DNA of 34,384 bases from a virus: positions 1 to 34,384 of the IMG/VR virus record IMGVR_UViG_3300020734_000011; one strand, 5' to 3'. Positions 22,972-31,286 of the stretch are shown in pieces (position 1 is the first letter of the stretch; each line of letters starts with the position of its first letter). A program made the translations under genes and the position numbers. The notes beneath the pieces are model-generated. The model saw only the letters and a list, made by a program, of their open reading frames with translations, was not told where the DNA came from and made no database searches.

Positions 22972-23084
22972 ACGGGTACTGGTGCGTGGTGTGCATGCGA
23001 TTTTTACCCAGCATTGATGGGGTTATTACGCATGATGATGTAATACACCCAAGCGATATGAATTTTGAGGAAACTAAACAATGA
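22968..23084 (+). CDS. Small CxxC phage protein
   Basis: 38 residues, overlapping both neighbours by ATGA. WCVVCMRFLPSIDGVITHDD then VIHPSDMNF: a CxxC pair and two His suitable for zinc. I recall short phage proteins with the same WCVVC...HDD...HP pattern. Function unknown. Confidence 0.65.
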   Translation: MNGYWCVVCMRFLPSIDGVITHDDVIHPSDMNFEETKQ

Positions 23085-23308
23085 ACGCAAATGAACTAGC
23101 TGATAAATTAGAACAGGGTCATTGGGAAGGTGGCACAAGAGAACAAGCAGCCACCATGCTACGCCAGCAACAAGACAGGCTTGAACACCTAGAGAAGATG
23201 ATTGTCTGGTATCAAGACATTACCATGACAGGCATAAACTCTGAGGAGTATGAGAACGGCTTCTGGGATGCAGTAGACTTTGTTAAACAACACCAAGTAA
23301 AGGAGTAA
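23081..23308 (+). CDS. Small helical protein
   Basis: 75 residues, ATGA overlap, GAGG upstream. NANELADKLEQGHWEGGTRE then QAATMLRQQQDRLEHLEKM is a coiled-coil pattern widespread in phage small proteins; C-terminal YENGFWDAVDFVKQH. Role unknown. Confidence 0.65.
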   Translation: MNANELADKLEQGHWEGGTREQAATMLRQQQDRLEHLEKMIVWYQDITMTGINSEEYENGFWDAVDFVKQHQVKE

Positions 23309-23314
23309 AAACTA

Positions 23315-23473
23315 ATGACCAATGAAACATTTCAAAAGATTACACAACTTCAAGATGCTTTAATTGCAGAGCAAAAAGAAGTATTAAAATTAATGAAAGA
23401 AATAGAGGAGTTAAAAACATTATTTAACAAGGCTATGGAAGCCTGGCAAAAAGATATGGAGAAGCGTAAATGA
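23315..23473 (+). CDS. Small coiled-coil protein
   Basis: 52 residues, one long charged helix (QKITQLQDALIAEQKEVLKL, MKEIEELKTLFNKAMEAW). Good AAAGGAG site; stop overlaps the next ATG. Function unknown. Confidence 0.6.
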   Translation: MTNETFQKITQLQDALIAEQKEVLKLMKEIEELKTLFNKAMEAWQKDMEKRK

Positions 23474-23637
23474 CCAATGAAAAACAAAAGAAAGTAACAG
23501 ATATATACCGTAACAATTGGGATGAAATCTTTGATAAAAACTTAAACAAAGAACAAGATCAAAAAAGTATTGAAGTAGAAGTTAGTATTGAAAATGATTC
23601 TGAAAAAGTAACAGTTAAAAAGAATTGGTATTTCTAA
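23470..23637 (+). CDS. Small charged protein
   Basis: 55 residues with the same MTNE start as the preceding gene, then KQKKVTDIYRNNWDEIFDKN and an acidic strand-like half. ATGA overlap before, TAATG after. Not recognised. Confidence 0.55.
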   Translation: MTNEKQKKVTDIYRNNWDEIFDKNLNKEQDQKSIEVEVSIENDSEKVTVKKNWYF

Positions 23638-23855
23638 TGCGTAGGTTAATTTTTACAGGTTTAATCGGGTGTCTTATTGGGTTGCTTATAGTACACAAAG
23701 ATGTAGTGTATAATAGTCAAGTAGGTGATTCAAGGTGTCATGATACAATAGATTATCAAGCGTTCTATTCAATACATACTGGAATAGAATATTGTTTTTA
23801 TAAAAAAACCGTTTACCCATATAGGGTTTGGGGTGGTATCATAGGGATAAAATGA
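23637..23855 (+). CDS. Membrane protein, unknown
   Basis: 72 residues from the ATG at 23637 (TAATG overlap). MRRLIFTGLIGCLIGLLIVH is a basic start plus a transmembrane helix or signal anchor. The remainder (two Cys, several Tyr and His) would face the periplasm. It ends four bases into the DNA polymerase gene. Possibly a superinfection or envelope-active protein; inference only. Confidence 0.55.
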   Translation: MRRLIFTGLIGCLIGLLIVHKDVVYNSQVGDSRCHDTIDYQAFYSIHTGIEYCFYKKTVYPYRVWGGIIGIK

Positions 23856-25504
23856 AAAAGACTTTAATTTTGGATATTGAGACTAACTTAGCACACGATA
23901 CAATTTGGTGCTGCGTGACTCTTGACATCCAAAAGAAAGACTTAATTGTATGGCGTTCAGCAGAAGGGCTAAAGGAATATTTAAATGAATTTGATACCAT
24001 CGTGGGACACAATCTTATTGCCTTTGATGCTCCTATTCTTAATAGGGTATGGAAAACAACAATCAAGGGGACACAATGTGGAGATACTTTGTTACTTTCT
24101 CGCCTTTGTAATTCTGCTCGTGATGGTGGTCACTCTTTAGATTCTTGGGGGAAGACTCTAGGATTTGAGAAGATAAACTTTTCTGATTATGATGGTGGCC
24201 TTACTGAAGAAATGGTGACGTACTGTATTCGTGACGTAGAGTTAACGGTTAAGGTATATGACATTCTTATTCAAGAATTACAAAAGTTTAATATACAAGA
24301 ACAAGCTGTAAAGCTGGAGTATGAAGTACAGGTTATCTTATCAAGGATGGAACGTAATGGATTCAAGCTTGACATACCCTATGCACAGACGATGCTCTGT
24401 GAGATTAAGACAGAAATGGCAGAGATTGAAGAAGCCTTACAGACTATCTTTCCACCGATTACGACTGAGCGTGTATCGGAGAAAACTGGTAAGAGGCTCA
24501 AGGACGACGTGGAAGTATTTAATGTGGGGTCCCGTCAGCAAATTGCAAAACGGCTTATCTCCAAGGGTTGGAAGCCTACCAAGACGACGGAAAAAGGGCA
24601 AATTATTGTCGATGAAACTATACTTAGTGAAGTATCAATTGCAGAGGCTAAACCAATAGCAAAGTATTTAATGCTACAAAAAAGAGCTTCGCAGTTAGAT
24701 TCTTGGTTAGAACATGTAAAAGAAGATGGGAGAGTACATGGTAAAGTTATTGGTTTTGGTGCTGTTACTGGCAGAGCTACTCATTCTAGCGTTAATATGG
24801 CACAAATCCCTTCAACTAGGGCGGTGTTGGGAACAGAGTTTAGGTCCTGCTGGACTGTTGAAAGCGGAAACGTATTGGTGGGTGTCGATCTTAGCGGTAT
24901 TGAGCTTCGATGCTTTGCTCATTACCTTAATGACCAGGAATATATAAATGAAACAGTCTACGGTGATGTCCACACTAGAAATCAGCAAGCTTTTGGGGTT
25001 GAAACGAGAGACCTTGCGAAAACTGTCCTTTATGCGACTTTGTACGGAGCCTCTCCTTCCAAGATCGGTTCGGTTATTGGTTCTACTCCAAAAGAAGGGG
25101 CCAAAATTATCGATAACTTCTGTAAAGCAGTTCCGTCTTACCAAAGGCTTAAAGCCAAAGTGGAACGTATTTCTGAAAAAGGAAGGATATCAGGGATTGG
25201 CGGTTATTCACTTACGGTCAGGTCGGCTCATTCGTCGCTTAACACGCTTTTACAAAGTGCAGCCGCCATCATTGCAAAACAATGGCTTGTTCAAATAGAA
25301 AAAAACTTGCGTACTAAAGGCATACCATATAAGCTAGTAGCTTGGGTCCACGATGAAGTTCAAATAGAGTGCCCTAAGCAATATGGTAGTATAATAGGTG
25401 AAGTGGTTGTTCACTCTGCCAAAGAAGCAGGAGAAATACTACAGTTCCGTTGTCCAGTAGGGGCTGAGTATGGTGTTGCAGAAAACTGGGCAGGTAGTCA
25501 CTAA
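23852..25504 (+). CDS. DNA polymerase, family A (T7-like)
   Basis: 550 residues from the ATG at 23852; T7 polymerase has about 704, and no thioredoxin-binding-size insertion is apparent. The 3'-5' exonuclease is intact: D8/E10 (LDIET), N54/D59 (VGHNLIAFDAP), Y124/D128 (YCIRD). Polymerase motif A is DLSGIELR (D346), motif B R386-K390-Y394-YG (RDLAKTVLYATLYGA), motif C VHDEVQIE (500-506). The O-helix position equivalent to E. coli F762 is Tyr, as in T7. It copies the phage genome with the helicase encoded upstream. Confidence 0.95.
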   Translation: MKKTLILDIETNLAHDTIWCCVTLDIQKKDLIVWRSAEGLKEYLNEFDTIVGHNLIAFDAPILNRVWKTTIKGTQCGDTLLLSRLCNSARDGGHSLDSWGKTLGFEKINFSDYDGGLTEEMVTYCIRDVELTVKVYDILIQELQKFNIQEQAVKLEYEVQVILSRMERNGFKLDIPYAQTMLCEIKTEMAEIEEALQTIFPPITTERVSEKTGKRLKDDVEVFNVGSRQQIAKRLISKGWKPTKTTEKGQIIVDETILSEVSIAEAKPIAKYLMLQKRASQLDSWLEHVKEDGRVHGKVIGFGAVTGRATHSSVNMAQIPSTRAVLGTEFRSCWTVESGNVLVGVDLSGIELRCFAHYLNDQEYINETVYGDVHTRNQQAFGVETRDLAKTVLYATLYGASPSKIGSVIGSTPKEGAKIIDNFCKAVPSYQRLKAKVERISEKGRISGIGGYSLTVRSAHSSLNTLLQSAAAIIAKQWLVQIEKNLRTKGIPYKLVAWVHDEVQIECPKQYGSIIGEVVVHSAKEAGEILQFRCPVGAEYGVAENWAGSH

Positions 25505-25508
25505 GTTG

Positions 25509-25517
25509 TGGTATAAT
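25509..25517 (+). promoter_or_regulatory. Extended -10 promoter for the SSB gene
   Basis: TGGTATAAT directly after the polymerase stop codon, with no good -35. The transcript would start about 37 bases upstream of the SSB ATG, which has AGAGGA upstream. A separate start would let the abundant ssDNA-binding protein be made at a higher level. Confidence 0.6.
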
Positions 25518-25561
25518 AGCTATGCAGTATAAATTTAACTAAATTAAGAGGAATCAACATT

Positions 25562-25987
25562 ATGAGTACAGGTAAATCAATCGCAGTACAGGCAGACATT
25601 TTTTGGGCTTGTACACAGACTCCTAATCCATCATCGGATAAAGAACAGTACACAATTAACTTGTCTAATCTATCAGACAAAGCAGTAGCAGCCTTAAAAG
25701 AATTAGGCATCAAAGTATTAAATAATCCTGAAAAGCGTGAAGCTGAAGGTAATTATATTACTTGTAAAAGTAATTATAAAATTGAAGCATTTGATCAAGA
25801 TGGTGAGCAAGTACCAGCTTCTAAGAAGATTGCTAACGGCAGTAAATGCACAGCAATTGTCTCTTCTTATGAGTGGGAATATCGTGGTAAAAAAGGTGTT
25901 AGCCCTTCGTTGAAGAAACTTACAATCACTAATCTGGTTGAGTACAAAGGTGCTAAAGACGACGAACTAATGGACGACGTACTGTAA
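25562..25987 (+). CDS. Single-stranded DNA-binding protein (gp2.5-like)
   Basis: 141 residues, OB-fold-like strand pattern (SIAVQADIFWACTQTPN, NYITCKSNYKIEAFDQDGEQ, KCTAIVSSYEWEYRGKKGVS, LKKLTITNLVEY), ending in an acidic tail (DDELMDDVL). Length, acidic C-terminus and location after the polymerase fit T7 gp2.5-type SSBs. It coats ssDNA and uses the tail to contact polymerase and helicase. It has its own promoter, and a hairpin follows. Confidence 0.82.
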   Translation: MSTGKSIAVQADIFWACTQTPNPSSDKEQYTINLSNLSDKAVAALKELGIKVLNNPEKREAEGNYITCKSNYKIEAFDQDGEQVPASKKIANGSKCTAIVSSYEWEYRGKKGVSPSLKKLTITNLVEYKGAKDDELMDDVL

Positions 25988-25995
25988 CAATAACA

Positions 25996-26013
25996 GAGGA
26001 GCTTCGGCTCCTC
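25996..26013 (+). terminator. Hairpin after SSB gene (partial terminator)
   Basis: GAGGAGC and GCTCCTC form a perfect seven-pair stem with a UUCG loop, followed only by ATTTAG. The weak T-run suggests partial termination or protection of the SSB mRNA 3' end, with read-through into the exonuclease gene 14 bases later. Confidence 0.65.
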
Positions 26014-26026
26014 ATTTAGAAAGTTT

Positions 26027-26707
26027 ATGATGCACGTATTGGTAGATTCTGACATTATCTGTTATCGTATAGCCTGCTCAACTGAGGAAGAAAATGAAAA
26101 AATTGCTATCTCTCGTTGTGCTTATTTTATTGAATCAATGTTGTGGGAAGATTTAGAAAATGTTGAAACCTATCAATGTTATTTGACAGGTAAAGAAAAC
26201 TTTAGATATGACATTGCAAAAACTGCACCATATAAAGGAAACCGCACTGCTCCTAAACCTAAGCATTTGCAAACTCTTCGAGACTATCTTGTCTCAGCCT
26301 GGGATGCTAAAATTTCCATCGGGCAAGAAGCAGATGATGAGATTGCAATAGAGCATACTGCAAGAAATCACGAAAGTATTATTGCCTCAATTGATAAAGA
26401 TTTCTTACAGCTTTATGGTAGTCATTGGAACTTTGTCAAAAAAGAAATGACAGTAGTAAATGAAGCAGAAGCACTTCTTAACTTTTACTTACAGGTACTT
26501 ACAGGTGACAGAGTTGATAACATCATTGGTCTCAAGGGCATCGGCCCTGTTAAGGCTAAACAAAGGCTCGCAGGTTGTGAAAGTGCAGCAGACATGTATA
26601 CTGCTTGTGTCGAAGCGTACGATGGTGCAGAAGACAGAGTCATTGAAAACTGTAGATTGCTCCACTTGCGACGGACAGCAAATGAAATGTGGGAATCCCC
26701 AAGATGA
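26027..26707 (+). CDS. 5'-3' exonuclease (FEN/T7 gp6-like)
   Basis: 226 residues. VLVDSDIICYRIA with D7/D9, YKGNRTAPKPKHLQTLRDYL (69-88), EADDEIA (E101, D103, D104), SIDKDFLQL (D123, D125), and LTGDRVDNIIGLKGIGPVKAK (158-178) with D161/D164 and a helix-three-turn-helix. These are the metal sites and DNA-binding motif of 5' nucleases. It removes RNA primers and degrades host DNA. Start may be 26027 or the adjacent ATG at 26030. Confidence 0.92.
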   Translation: MMHVLVDSDIICYRIACSTEEENEKIAISRCAYFIESMLWEDLENVETYQCYLTGKENFRYDIAKTAPYKGNRTAPKPKHLQTLRDYLVSAWDAKISIGQEADDEIAIEHTARNHESIIASIDKDFLQLYGSHWNFVKKEMTVVNEAEALLNFYLQVLTGDRVDNIIGLKGIGPVKAKQRLAGCESAADMYTACVEAYDGAEDRVIENCRLLHLRRTANEMWESPR

Positions 26708-27387
26708 TTGTACTTCTAAATAACCACGGACACCCTGACGAAAGGTTTAACGAATATGTTCAACGAGCTTCTCAGTTTTATGCTGAACAGTTATTCCCTA
26801 AGAAACTCCTCAGACATATTGTTGTTACTGTTAAGTTTAATAAGCACTTGGATGCTTATGGATATACTAGTGTTGAAAAAAGAAACAGTAAAGGCAAAGC
26901 TAGGGAATTCTTAATTGAATTACATCCTTATATTTCAGGTAAAGCAATTTTAAAAACACTTGCACATGAATTTGTGCATGTCAAACAATATGTACATGAG
27001 GAATTAAATGAAGAGCAGACGCAGTGGCAAGGTGAACCCATCGACAGTGATGCAATGGACTATTTCGAACTGCCTTGGGAAATCGAAGCTTATGGCAGAG
27101 AAGCAGGACTTTGGAATAACTTCTCTAAAAAAGAATCTCTCTGGAATGTCTTCGAAGGTACAGTCAACCCTGACACACCTGTTGAGCCTGTTCCGATAGG
27201 GTGGAAAGATGAAAACCAGTTCAGCAAAGCAAAAAGGCCGACTGTTGCAACAAACGGTAAGGGACTCGATACTTCGCTCTTTTCCGACGCTGACGGAACG
27301 AGACGTGAAAAGCACATCGATGGGGGCGCAAGGCGAAGACGTGCAACTATCCGAGGCTGGTTTAAAAGCCTTTCCTTATGGAATTGA
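26704..27387 (+). CDS. Zinc metallopeptidase-like (SprT-type) protein
   Basis: 227 residues from the ATG at 26704, which forms an ATGA overlap; the GTG at 26689 is less likely. LKTLAHEFVHVKQYVHEE contains HExxH at 88-92, and WEIEAYGREAGL (125-136) supplies a likely third ligand. The fold resembles SprT/wss-type domains. SprT-like proteases repair DNA-protein crosslinks; that role here is inferred from its replication-gene neighbours. The last 59 residues (ARRRRATIRG near the end) overlap the next gene out of frame and may be a dispensable tail. Confidence 0.75.
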   Translation: MIVLLNNHGHPDERFNEYVQRASQFYAEQLFPKKLLRHIVVTVKFNKHLDAYGYTSVEKRNSKGKAREFLIELHPYISGKAILKTLAHEFVHVKQYVHEELNEEQTQWQGEPIDSDAMDYFELPWEIEAYGREAGLWNNFSKKESLWNVFEGTVNPDTPVEPVPIGWKDENQFSKAKRPTVATNGKGLDTSLFSDADGTRREKHIDGGARRRRATIRGWFKSLSLWN

Positions 27388-27556
27388 ATGTAAGAATTTA
27401 GCAAAGGTAGCAGTATATAAGTTTTATGAGCAAGCAATGACGCATGGTGATGCAGAGCCGTTAGTGGTAGTAAAACAAAATAGAAGTAAACCATTAGCAA
27501 TTGTAGATTTAGAACATTTTGTAGAACTAGTTAGGAAAGCAAATGAAAAAGAATAG
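27209..27556 (+). CDS. PD-(D/E)XK nuclease (resolvase-like)
   Basis: 115 residues. KQKGRLLQQTVRDSILRSFP helix, then D44 (GEDVQLSEAG) and GIECKNL with E60 and K62, followed by the YKFYEQA helix: the D-ExK core of the restriction-like nuclease fold, at the length of small phage Holliday-junction resolvases or packaging endonucleases. It likely resolves branched replication DNA before packaging. It starts 179 bases before the end of the upstream metallopeptidase frame. Confidence 0.78.
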   Translation: MKTSSAKQKGRLLQQTVRDSILRSFPTLTERDVKSTSMGAQGEDVQLSEAGLKAFPYGIECKNLAKVAVYKFYEQAMTHGDAEPLVVVKQNRSKPLAIVDLEHFVELVRKANEKE

Positions 27557-27875
27557 ATTTGATTTAGAGAATGCCATTATGAATGTTTGGGCCATTAAAG
27601 ACCAGGTACAAACATTACGTTGGAGAATGTACGATCATCCTGAATTGATGTCAGAAGATGAAGAGCATAATCACATCATGGCTATTGAATATGCTATTGA
27701 ATTAAACTGTTCTAAGTTAATGGATACTTTTTGTCAAGTGTTTGAGCTTAATGAACATGCTAGTGATGAAGTAAAAGAATTGCGTGAAAGATTGTTAAAC
27801 AAATTAACTACTGAAGCTGACAAAGAAGATTTCCCAGTAAAAAGCAAAAAAGCTAAAAAACAAGGAAAACTATGA
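27543..27875 (+). CDS. Conserved hypothetical replication-module protein
   Basis: 110 residues, all helical. KNRFDLENAIMNVWAIKDQV, then DEEHNHIMAIEYAIELNCSK, and a Lys-rich tail (KSKKAKKQGKL). Similar short proteins with FDLE...W..KDQ starts occur near phage replication genes. Overlaps the nuclease end by 14 bases. Function unknown. Confidence 0.65.
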   Translation: MKKNRFDLENAIMNVWAIKDQVQTLRWRMYDHPELMSEDEEHNHIMAIEYAIELNCSKLMDTFCQVFELNEHASDEVKELRERLLNKLTTEADKEDFPVKSKKAKKQGKL

Positions 27876-28609
27876 AGATTCTTCTTCTTGATATTGAGAC
27901 AAGCCCTATGACAGCTTTAGTGTGGGGCCTGTGGGACCAGAACATTTCACCAAACCATATTATAGATTCTTCTGAAGTATTATGTTGGGCTGCTAAGTGG
28001 TTAGGCGAAAAAGAAATCATGTTTGATTCTGTTCATAATTCAAAACCAAAAGTAATGCTAAAAAATATTTATTATTTAATTAATGAAGCAGACGCTGTTG
28101 TTCATTACAATGGTGCTAAGTTTGATATGCCTACATTAAATAAAGAATTTTTATTGTATGGATTTACTCCCCCTTCTCCGTATAAGCAAATAGACTTGTT
28201 ACGAGTAATGAGAAGTCAATTCAAATTTCCTTCTAACAAATTGGACTACGTTGCTCAGCGTCTAGGACTAGGTAAAAAGACGGCTCATGCAGGTATGGAA
28301 TTGTGGACTAAGTGTATGGCAGGCGATGTAGCTTCTTGGAAGATTATGGAAAAGTATAATAAGCAAGATGTCACTCTGCTTGAAAATGTATACCATCGTA
28401 TTCTTCCTTGGATTAAACATCATCCTAATTATAATCTGTATGCTGATGGGCATGTTTGTCCAACTTGTTCTTCTACTAAGTTACAGAAGCGTGGACAGGC
28501 AGTTACCACTACCTCAACGTATCAGCGTTATCAGTGCAAAGATTGTGGCACTTGGAGTCAAGGAACAAAGTCTCTTAAAGCATCTGTAGAAGTGAAAGGG
28601 CTTGCATAA
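27872..28609 (+). CDS. DnaQ-like 3'-5' exonuclease with zinc ribbon
   Basis: 245 residues. RNase H-fold exonuclease motifs: LLLDIETSP (D7/E9), VVHYNGAKFDMPTL (N80/D85), YNKQDVTLL (Y162/D166). C-terminal zinc ribbon C196/C199 and C222/C225 (CPTC, CKDC). This is separate from the intact proofreading domain of the polymerase. It could trim DNA or RNA ends in repair or recombination; the substrate is unknown. ATGA overlap with the previous gene. Confidence 0.82.
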   Translation: MKILLLDIETSPMTALVWGLWDQNISPNHIIDSSEVLCWAAKWLGEKEIMFDSVHNSKPKVMLKNIYYLINEADAVVHYNGAKFDMPTLNKEFLLYGFTPPSPYKQIDLLRVMRSQFKFPSNKLDYVAQRLGLGKKTAHAGMELWTKCMAGDVASWKIMEKYNKQDVTLLENVYHRILPWIKHHPNYNLYADGHVCPTCSSTKLQKRGQAVTTTSTYQRYQCKDCGTWSQGTKSLKASVEVKGLA

Positions 28610-29001
28610 TGTATTGTCATTTACATGGAGAATATCATACTCTTTGTGTACCTTGTCAATTGGGAAGCCCTGCTTACAGTGCAGGGCCTACTGATACTTA
28701 TTACCCTCCTGGTGCAGGTAAAGAACACAAATCAGGAGCAGGTCAAAAAGTAGAAGTTAACTGGAAACCTCTTGTTAAGAAAAAAGATATGGTAAACTCT
28801 CCTAGTCATTACACAGCAGGAGAAATAGAATGTATTGATGCTATTAAAGAAGTAGTTAAACATCTTGACGGCATGGAAGCAATGTGTACTGGTAACGCTA
28901 TAAAATATTTATGGCGTTGGAAACATAAGAACGGCACTGAAGATTTAAAAAAAGCAGTATGGTATATTCAAAGGATGATTGATGAGTTTGACACTAACTG
29001 A
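28609..29001 (+). CDS. DUF3310 protein with N-terminal metal-binding motif
   Basis: 130 residues. MYCHLHGEYHTLCVPCQLG has C3/H5 and C13/C16, a possible zinc site. After a Gly/Pro-rich linker, VNSPSHYTAGEIECIDAIKE, AIKYLWRWKHKNGTEDLKKA and WYIQRMIDE are the DUF3310 signature of phage nucleotide-metabolism neighbourhoods. Function is not established. Starts on the last base of the exonuclease stop. Confidence 0.82.
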   Translation: MYCHLHGEYHTLCVPCQLGSPAYSAGPTDTYYPPGAGKEHKSGAGQKVEVNWKPLVKKKDMVNSPSHYTAGEIECIDAIKEVVKHLDGMEAMCTGNAIKYLWRWKHKNGTEDLKKAVWYIQRMIDEFDTN

Positions 29002-29149
29002 TATAATCTATCGGCTGAAACAATTAGATGAGATTGATATTACAGATATTCTTGGTTTAACTACTGAGGATATCTGTGATAGATTTTCTGATATAATAGA
29101 AGAGAAAGCAGATGTACTAGAACAACTACTAAAGGAAGAAGATGACTGA
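28982..29149 (+). CDS. Small acidic helical protein
   Basis: 55 residues between DUF3310 and the next gene, overlapping both by 8-20 bases, with AGGA upstream. Acidic helices (LTLTDIIYRLKQLDEIDITD, then ICDRFSDIIEEKADVLEQLL). Not recognised. Confidence 0.6.
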   Translation: MSLTLTDIIYRLKQLDEIDITDILGLTTEDICDRFSDIIEEKADVLEQLLKEEDD

Positions 29150-29366
29150 AAAGAAAAAAGCATTACATGATATGGGTCCTCCTATCACCGATGAAATTCC
29201 TGGTTTAAGAGATTTCTTTGCTACTTCAGTATTATCAGGAGCAATCTCTGCAGCAGGAGTACCAGAAACTAATGTAGATGAGTATTGTGAAGTAATTGCA
29301 CATTTTTCATATGCAATGGCAGATGCAATGATGGCAGAAAAATACAAGAAAAATACACGACACTAA
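29142..29366 (+). CDS. Conserved small phage protein
   Basis: 74 residues. KKALHDMGPPITDEIPGLRD, SGAISAAGVPETNVDEYCEV and FSYAMADAMMAEKYKK make up a helical protein. A good AAGGA site; nine bases before the reductase ATG. A role linked to nucleotide metabolism is possible by location only. Confidence 0.6.
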   Translation: MTEKKKALHDMGPPITDEIPGLRDFFATSVLSGAISAAGVPETNVDEYCEVIAHFSYAMADAMMAEKYKKNTRH

Positions 29367-29374
29367 GGATAAAG

Positions 29375-31276
29375 ATGTACACAACACCATTTAGCACAGT
29401 AGGTTATATCACCTATAAAAGAACTTATGCACGTCGTTTAGACGAAGCAGACATTACTAGTAAAACAGAAGAGTTTCCACAGACAGTAGAAAGAGTAGTA
29501 AAAGCAACAAATGAACAATTAGGTTGTAATTTTACAGAAGCAGAACAAGACCGTTTACGTAAGTATTTAACAGAGTTAAAGGGAACAGTAGCAGGCCGTT
29601 TTCTTTGGCAATTAGGAACAGACACTGTAAACAAGCTAGGATTAGCTTCATTACAAAACTGTGCCTTTACTGTAATTGATGAGCCTGTTCGTCCCTTTAC
29701 TTGGGCTATGGACCTATTGATGTTAGGCTCAGGCGTAGGTTATAACATACAAAAGAAAAACGTTGAAAAACTTCCTGAAGTCAATATTAATTTTAGTGCC
29801 CCTACTCGTGTGGATAGCAATGATGCGGATTTTATTGTCCCTGATTCGAGGGAGGGTTGGGTACAGCTACTGGGCAAAACGCTTAAGGCAGCGTTCCTAA
29901 GTGATAAAAACAACACGTTTAGCTATAGCACTGTTCTTGTACGTGGTCGTGGGGCTGTTATTAAGGGCTTTGGAGGCACTGCATCAGGCCCTGAAGACCT
30001 TTGTGAAGGCATAGTTAAGGTAAGTACTATCTTATCTAAAAGGGCTGGTAAAAAGCTACGTCCTATTGATTGCTTAGATATTATGAACATTATTGGTGCA
30101 ATTGTCGTAGCAGGTAATGTACGAAGATCAGCACAGATTGCCATTGGAGATGCAGACGATGTCGAATACCTTCTTGCTAAACGTTGGGATATGGGCAATA
30201 TTCCTTCTTGGAGGGCAATGTCTAATAATAGCGTTGTGTGTAACGATATTAAAGATTTGCATGAATATTTTTGGGACGGATACGAAGGAAAAGGAGAGCC
30301 TTACGGACTCATCAATCTTCGCCTTAGTAGGAAGATTGGTCGCCTTGGTGACACTAACTATCCTGATCCTGATGTTATGGGATATAATCCTTGTGCTGAG
30401 CAGTCTTTGGCAGCTTATGAGACTTGCTGTTTAGCAGAAGTTTATTTATCTAACGTAGAATCTAAGGAGCAATTCGTTGACATCTGTAAACTTTTATATC
30501 GTATTAACAAGCATAGCCTTGCTTTGCCTTGTCATTTGCAGGAAACAGCCGACATCGTTCACAAGAACATGCGTATGGGTATTGGGGTTACTGGTGTTCT
30601 GCAAGCTTCTGACGAGCAACGTTCTTGGTTAAAAGAAGCTTATGTAGACTTACGTGCCTTTGATAAAGAATACTCTGCTTTGCATGGTTTCCCTGAATCT
30701 ATTAAACTAACAACGGTTAAACCTTCAGGTACATTGTCTTTGTTACCAGGCGTAACTTCAGGATGCCACCCTGCTTATAGTCATTATATGATTAGACGTA
30801 TCCGTATTGCTGCAGACCATAGCTTAGTTCAAGTATGTCGTGATCATGGGTATCCTGTAGAATACCAACGTAACTTTGATGGTACAGATGACTACAGTAC
30901 AATGGTTGTTTCGTTCCCATTTGCTTATCCTGAAGGCACTAAAATTGCTTCAGAAATGACAGCTATTGACCAATTAGAAACAGTTAAATGGTTGCAAGAT
31001 AACTGGTCAGATAATAGCGTAAGCTGTACTGTGTATTATCGTAAGGAAGAGTTGCCAGAGATTAAGAAGTACTTGGCTAAGAACTACAAAAACAATCATA
31101 AATCTTTATCGTTCTTACTTCATAATGAACATGGTTTTAAACAAGCTCCTCTTGAAGAAATTACTAAAGAAGCTTATGATGCGTTAGTTGCTAGTACAAG
31201 ATTGATTACCAAAGTGGAAGATGCTTCCTTTGAAGGTGATTTAGAGTGTGTTGGCGGTGCATGTCCCGTTAAATAA
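29375..31276 (+). CDS. Class II (B12-dependent) ribonucleoside-triphosphate reductase
   Basis: 633 residues against about 740 for the Lactobacillus enzyme. Active-site residues match that enzyme in order and spacing: LQNCAF (C96) and C351 as the redox pair, NPCAE with thiyl C340 and E342, C340 to C351 spacing of 11, and C-terminal C625/C630 (ECVGGACPVK) as the reductant shuttle. GSGVGYNIQKK and RSAQIAIGD are conserved. It reduces NTPs to dNTPs using adenosylcobalamin, so the phage needs the host's B12. It is the last large gene of the rightward unit. Confidence 0.93.
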   Translation: MYTTPFSTVGYITYKRTYARRLDEADITSKTEEFPQTVERVVKATNEQLGCNFTEAEQDRLRKYLTELKGTVAGRFLWQLGTDTVNKLGLASLQNCAFTVIDEPVRPFTWAMDLLMLGSGVGYNIQKKNVEKLPEVNINFSAPTRVDSNDADFIVPDSREGWVQLLGKTLKAAFLSDKNNTFSYSTVLVRGRGAVIKGFGGTASGPEDLCEGIVKVSTILSKRAGKKLRPIDCLDIMNIIGAIVVAGNVRRSAQIAIGDADDVEYLLAKRWDMGNIPSWRAMSNNSVVCNDIKDLHEYFWDGYEGKGEPYGLINLRLSRKIGRLGDTNYPDPDVMGYNPCAEQSLAAYETCCLAEVYLSNVESKEQFVDICKLLYRINKHSLALPCHLQETADIVHKNMRMGIGVTGVLQASDEQRSWLKEAYVDLRAFDKEYSALHGFPESIKLTTVKPSGTLSLLPGVTSGCHPAYSHYMIRRIRIAADHSLVQVCRDHGYPVEYQRNFDGTDDYSTMVVSFPFAYPEGTKIASEMTAIDQLETVKWLQDNWSDNSVSCTVYYRKEELPEIKKYLAKNYKNNHKSLSFLLHNEHGFKQAPLEEITKEAYDALVASTRLITKVEDASFEGDLECVGGACPVK

Positions 31277-31286
31277 GGAAAAGAAA

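Noticed and set aside
27090-27500. 136-codon antisense frame under the metallopeptidase and nuclease
   Set aside because: Opposite to an otherwise uniform rightward operon, no start signals, and both sense genes have conserved catalytic motifs.
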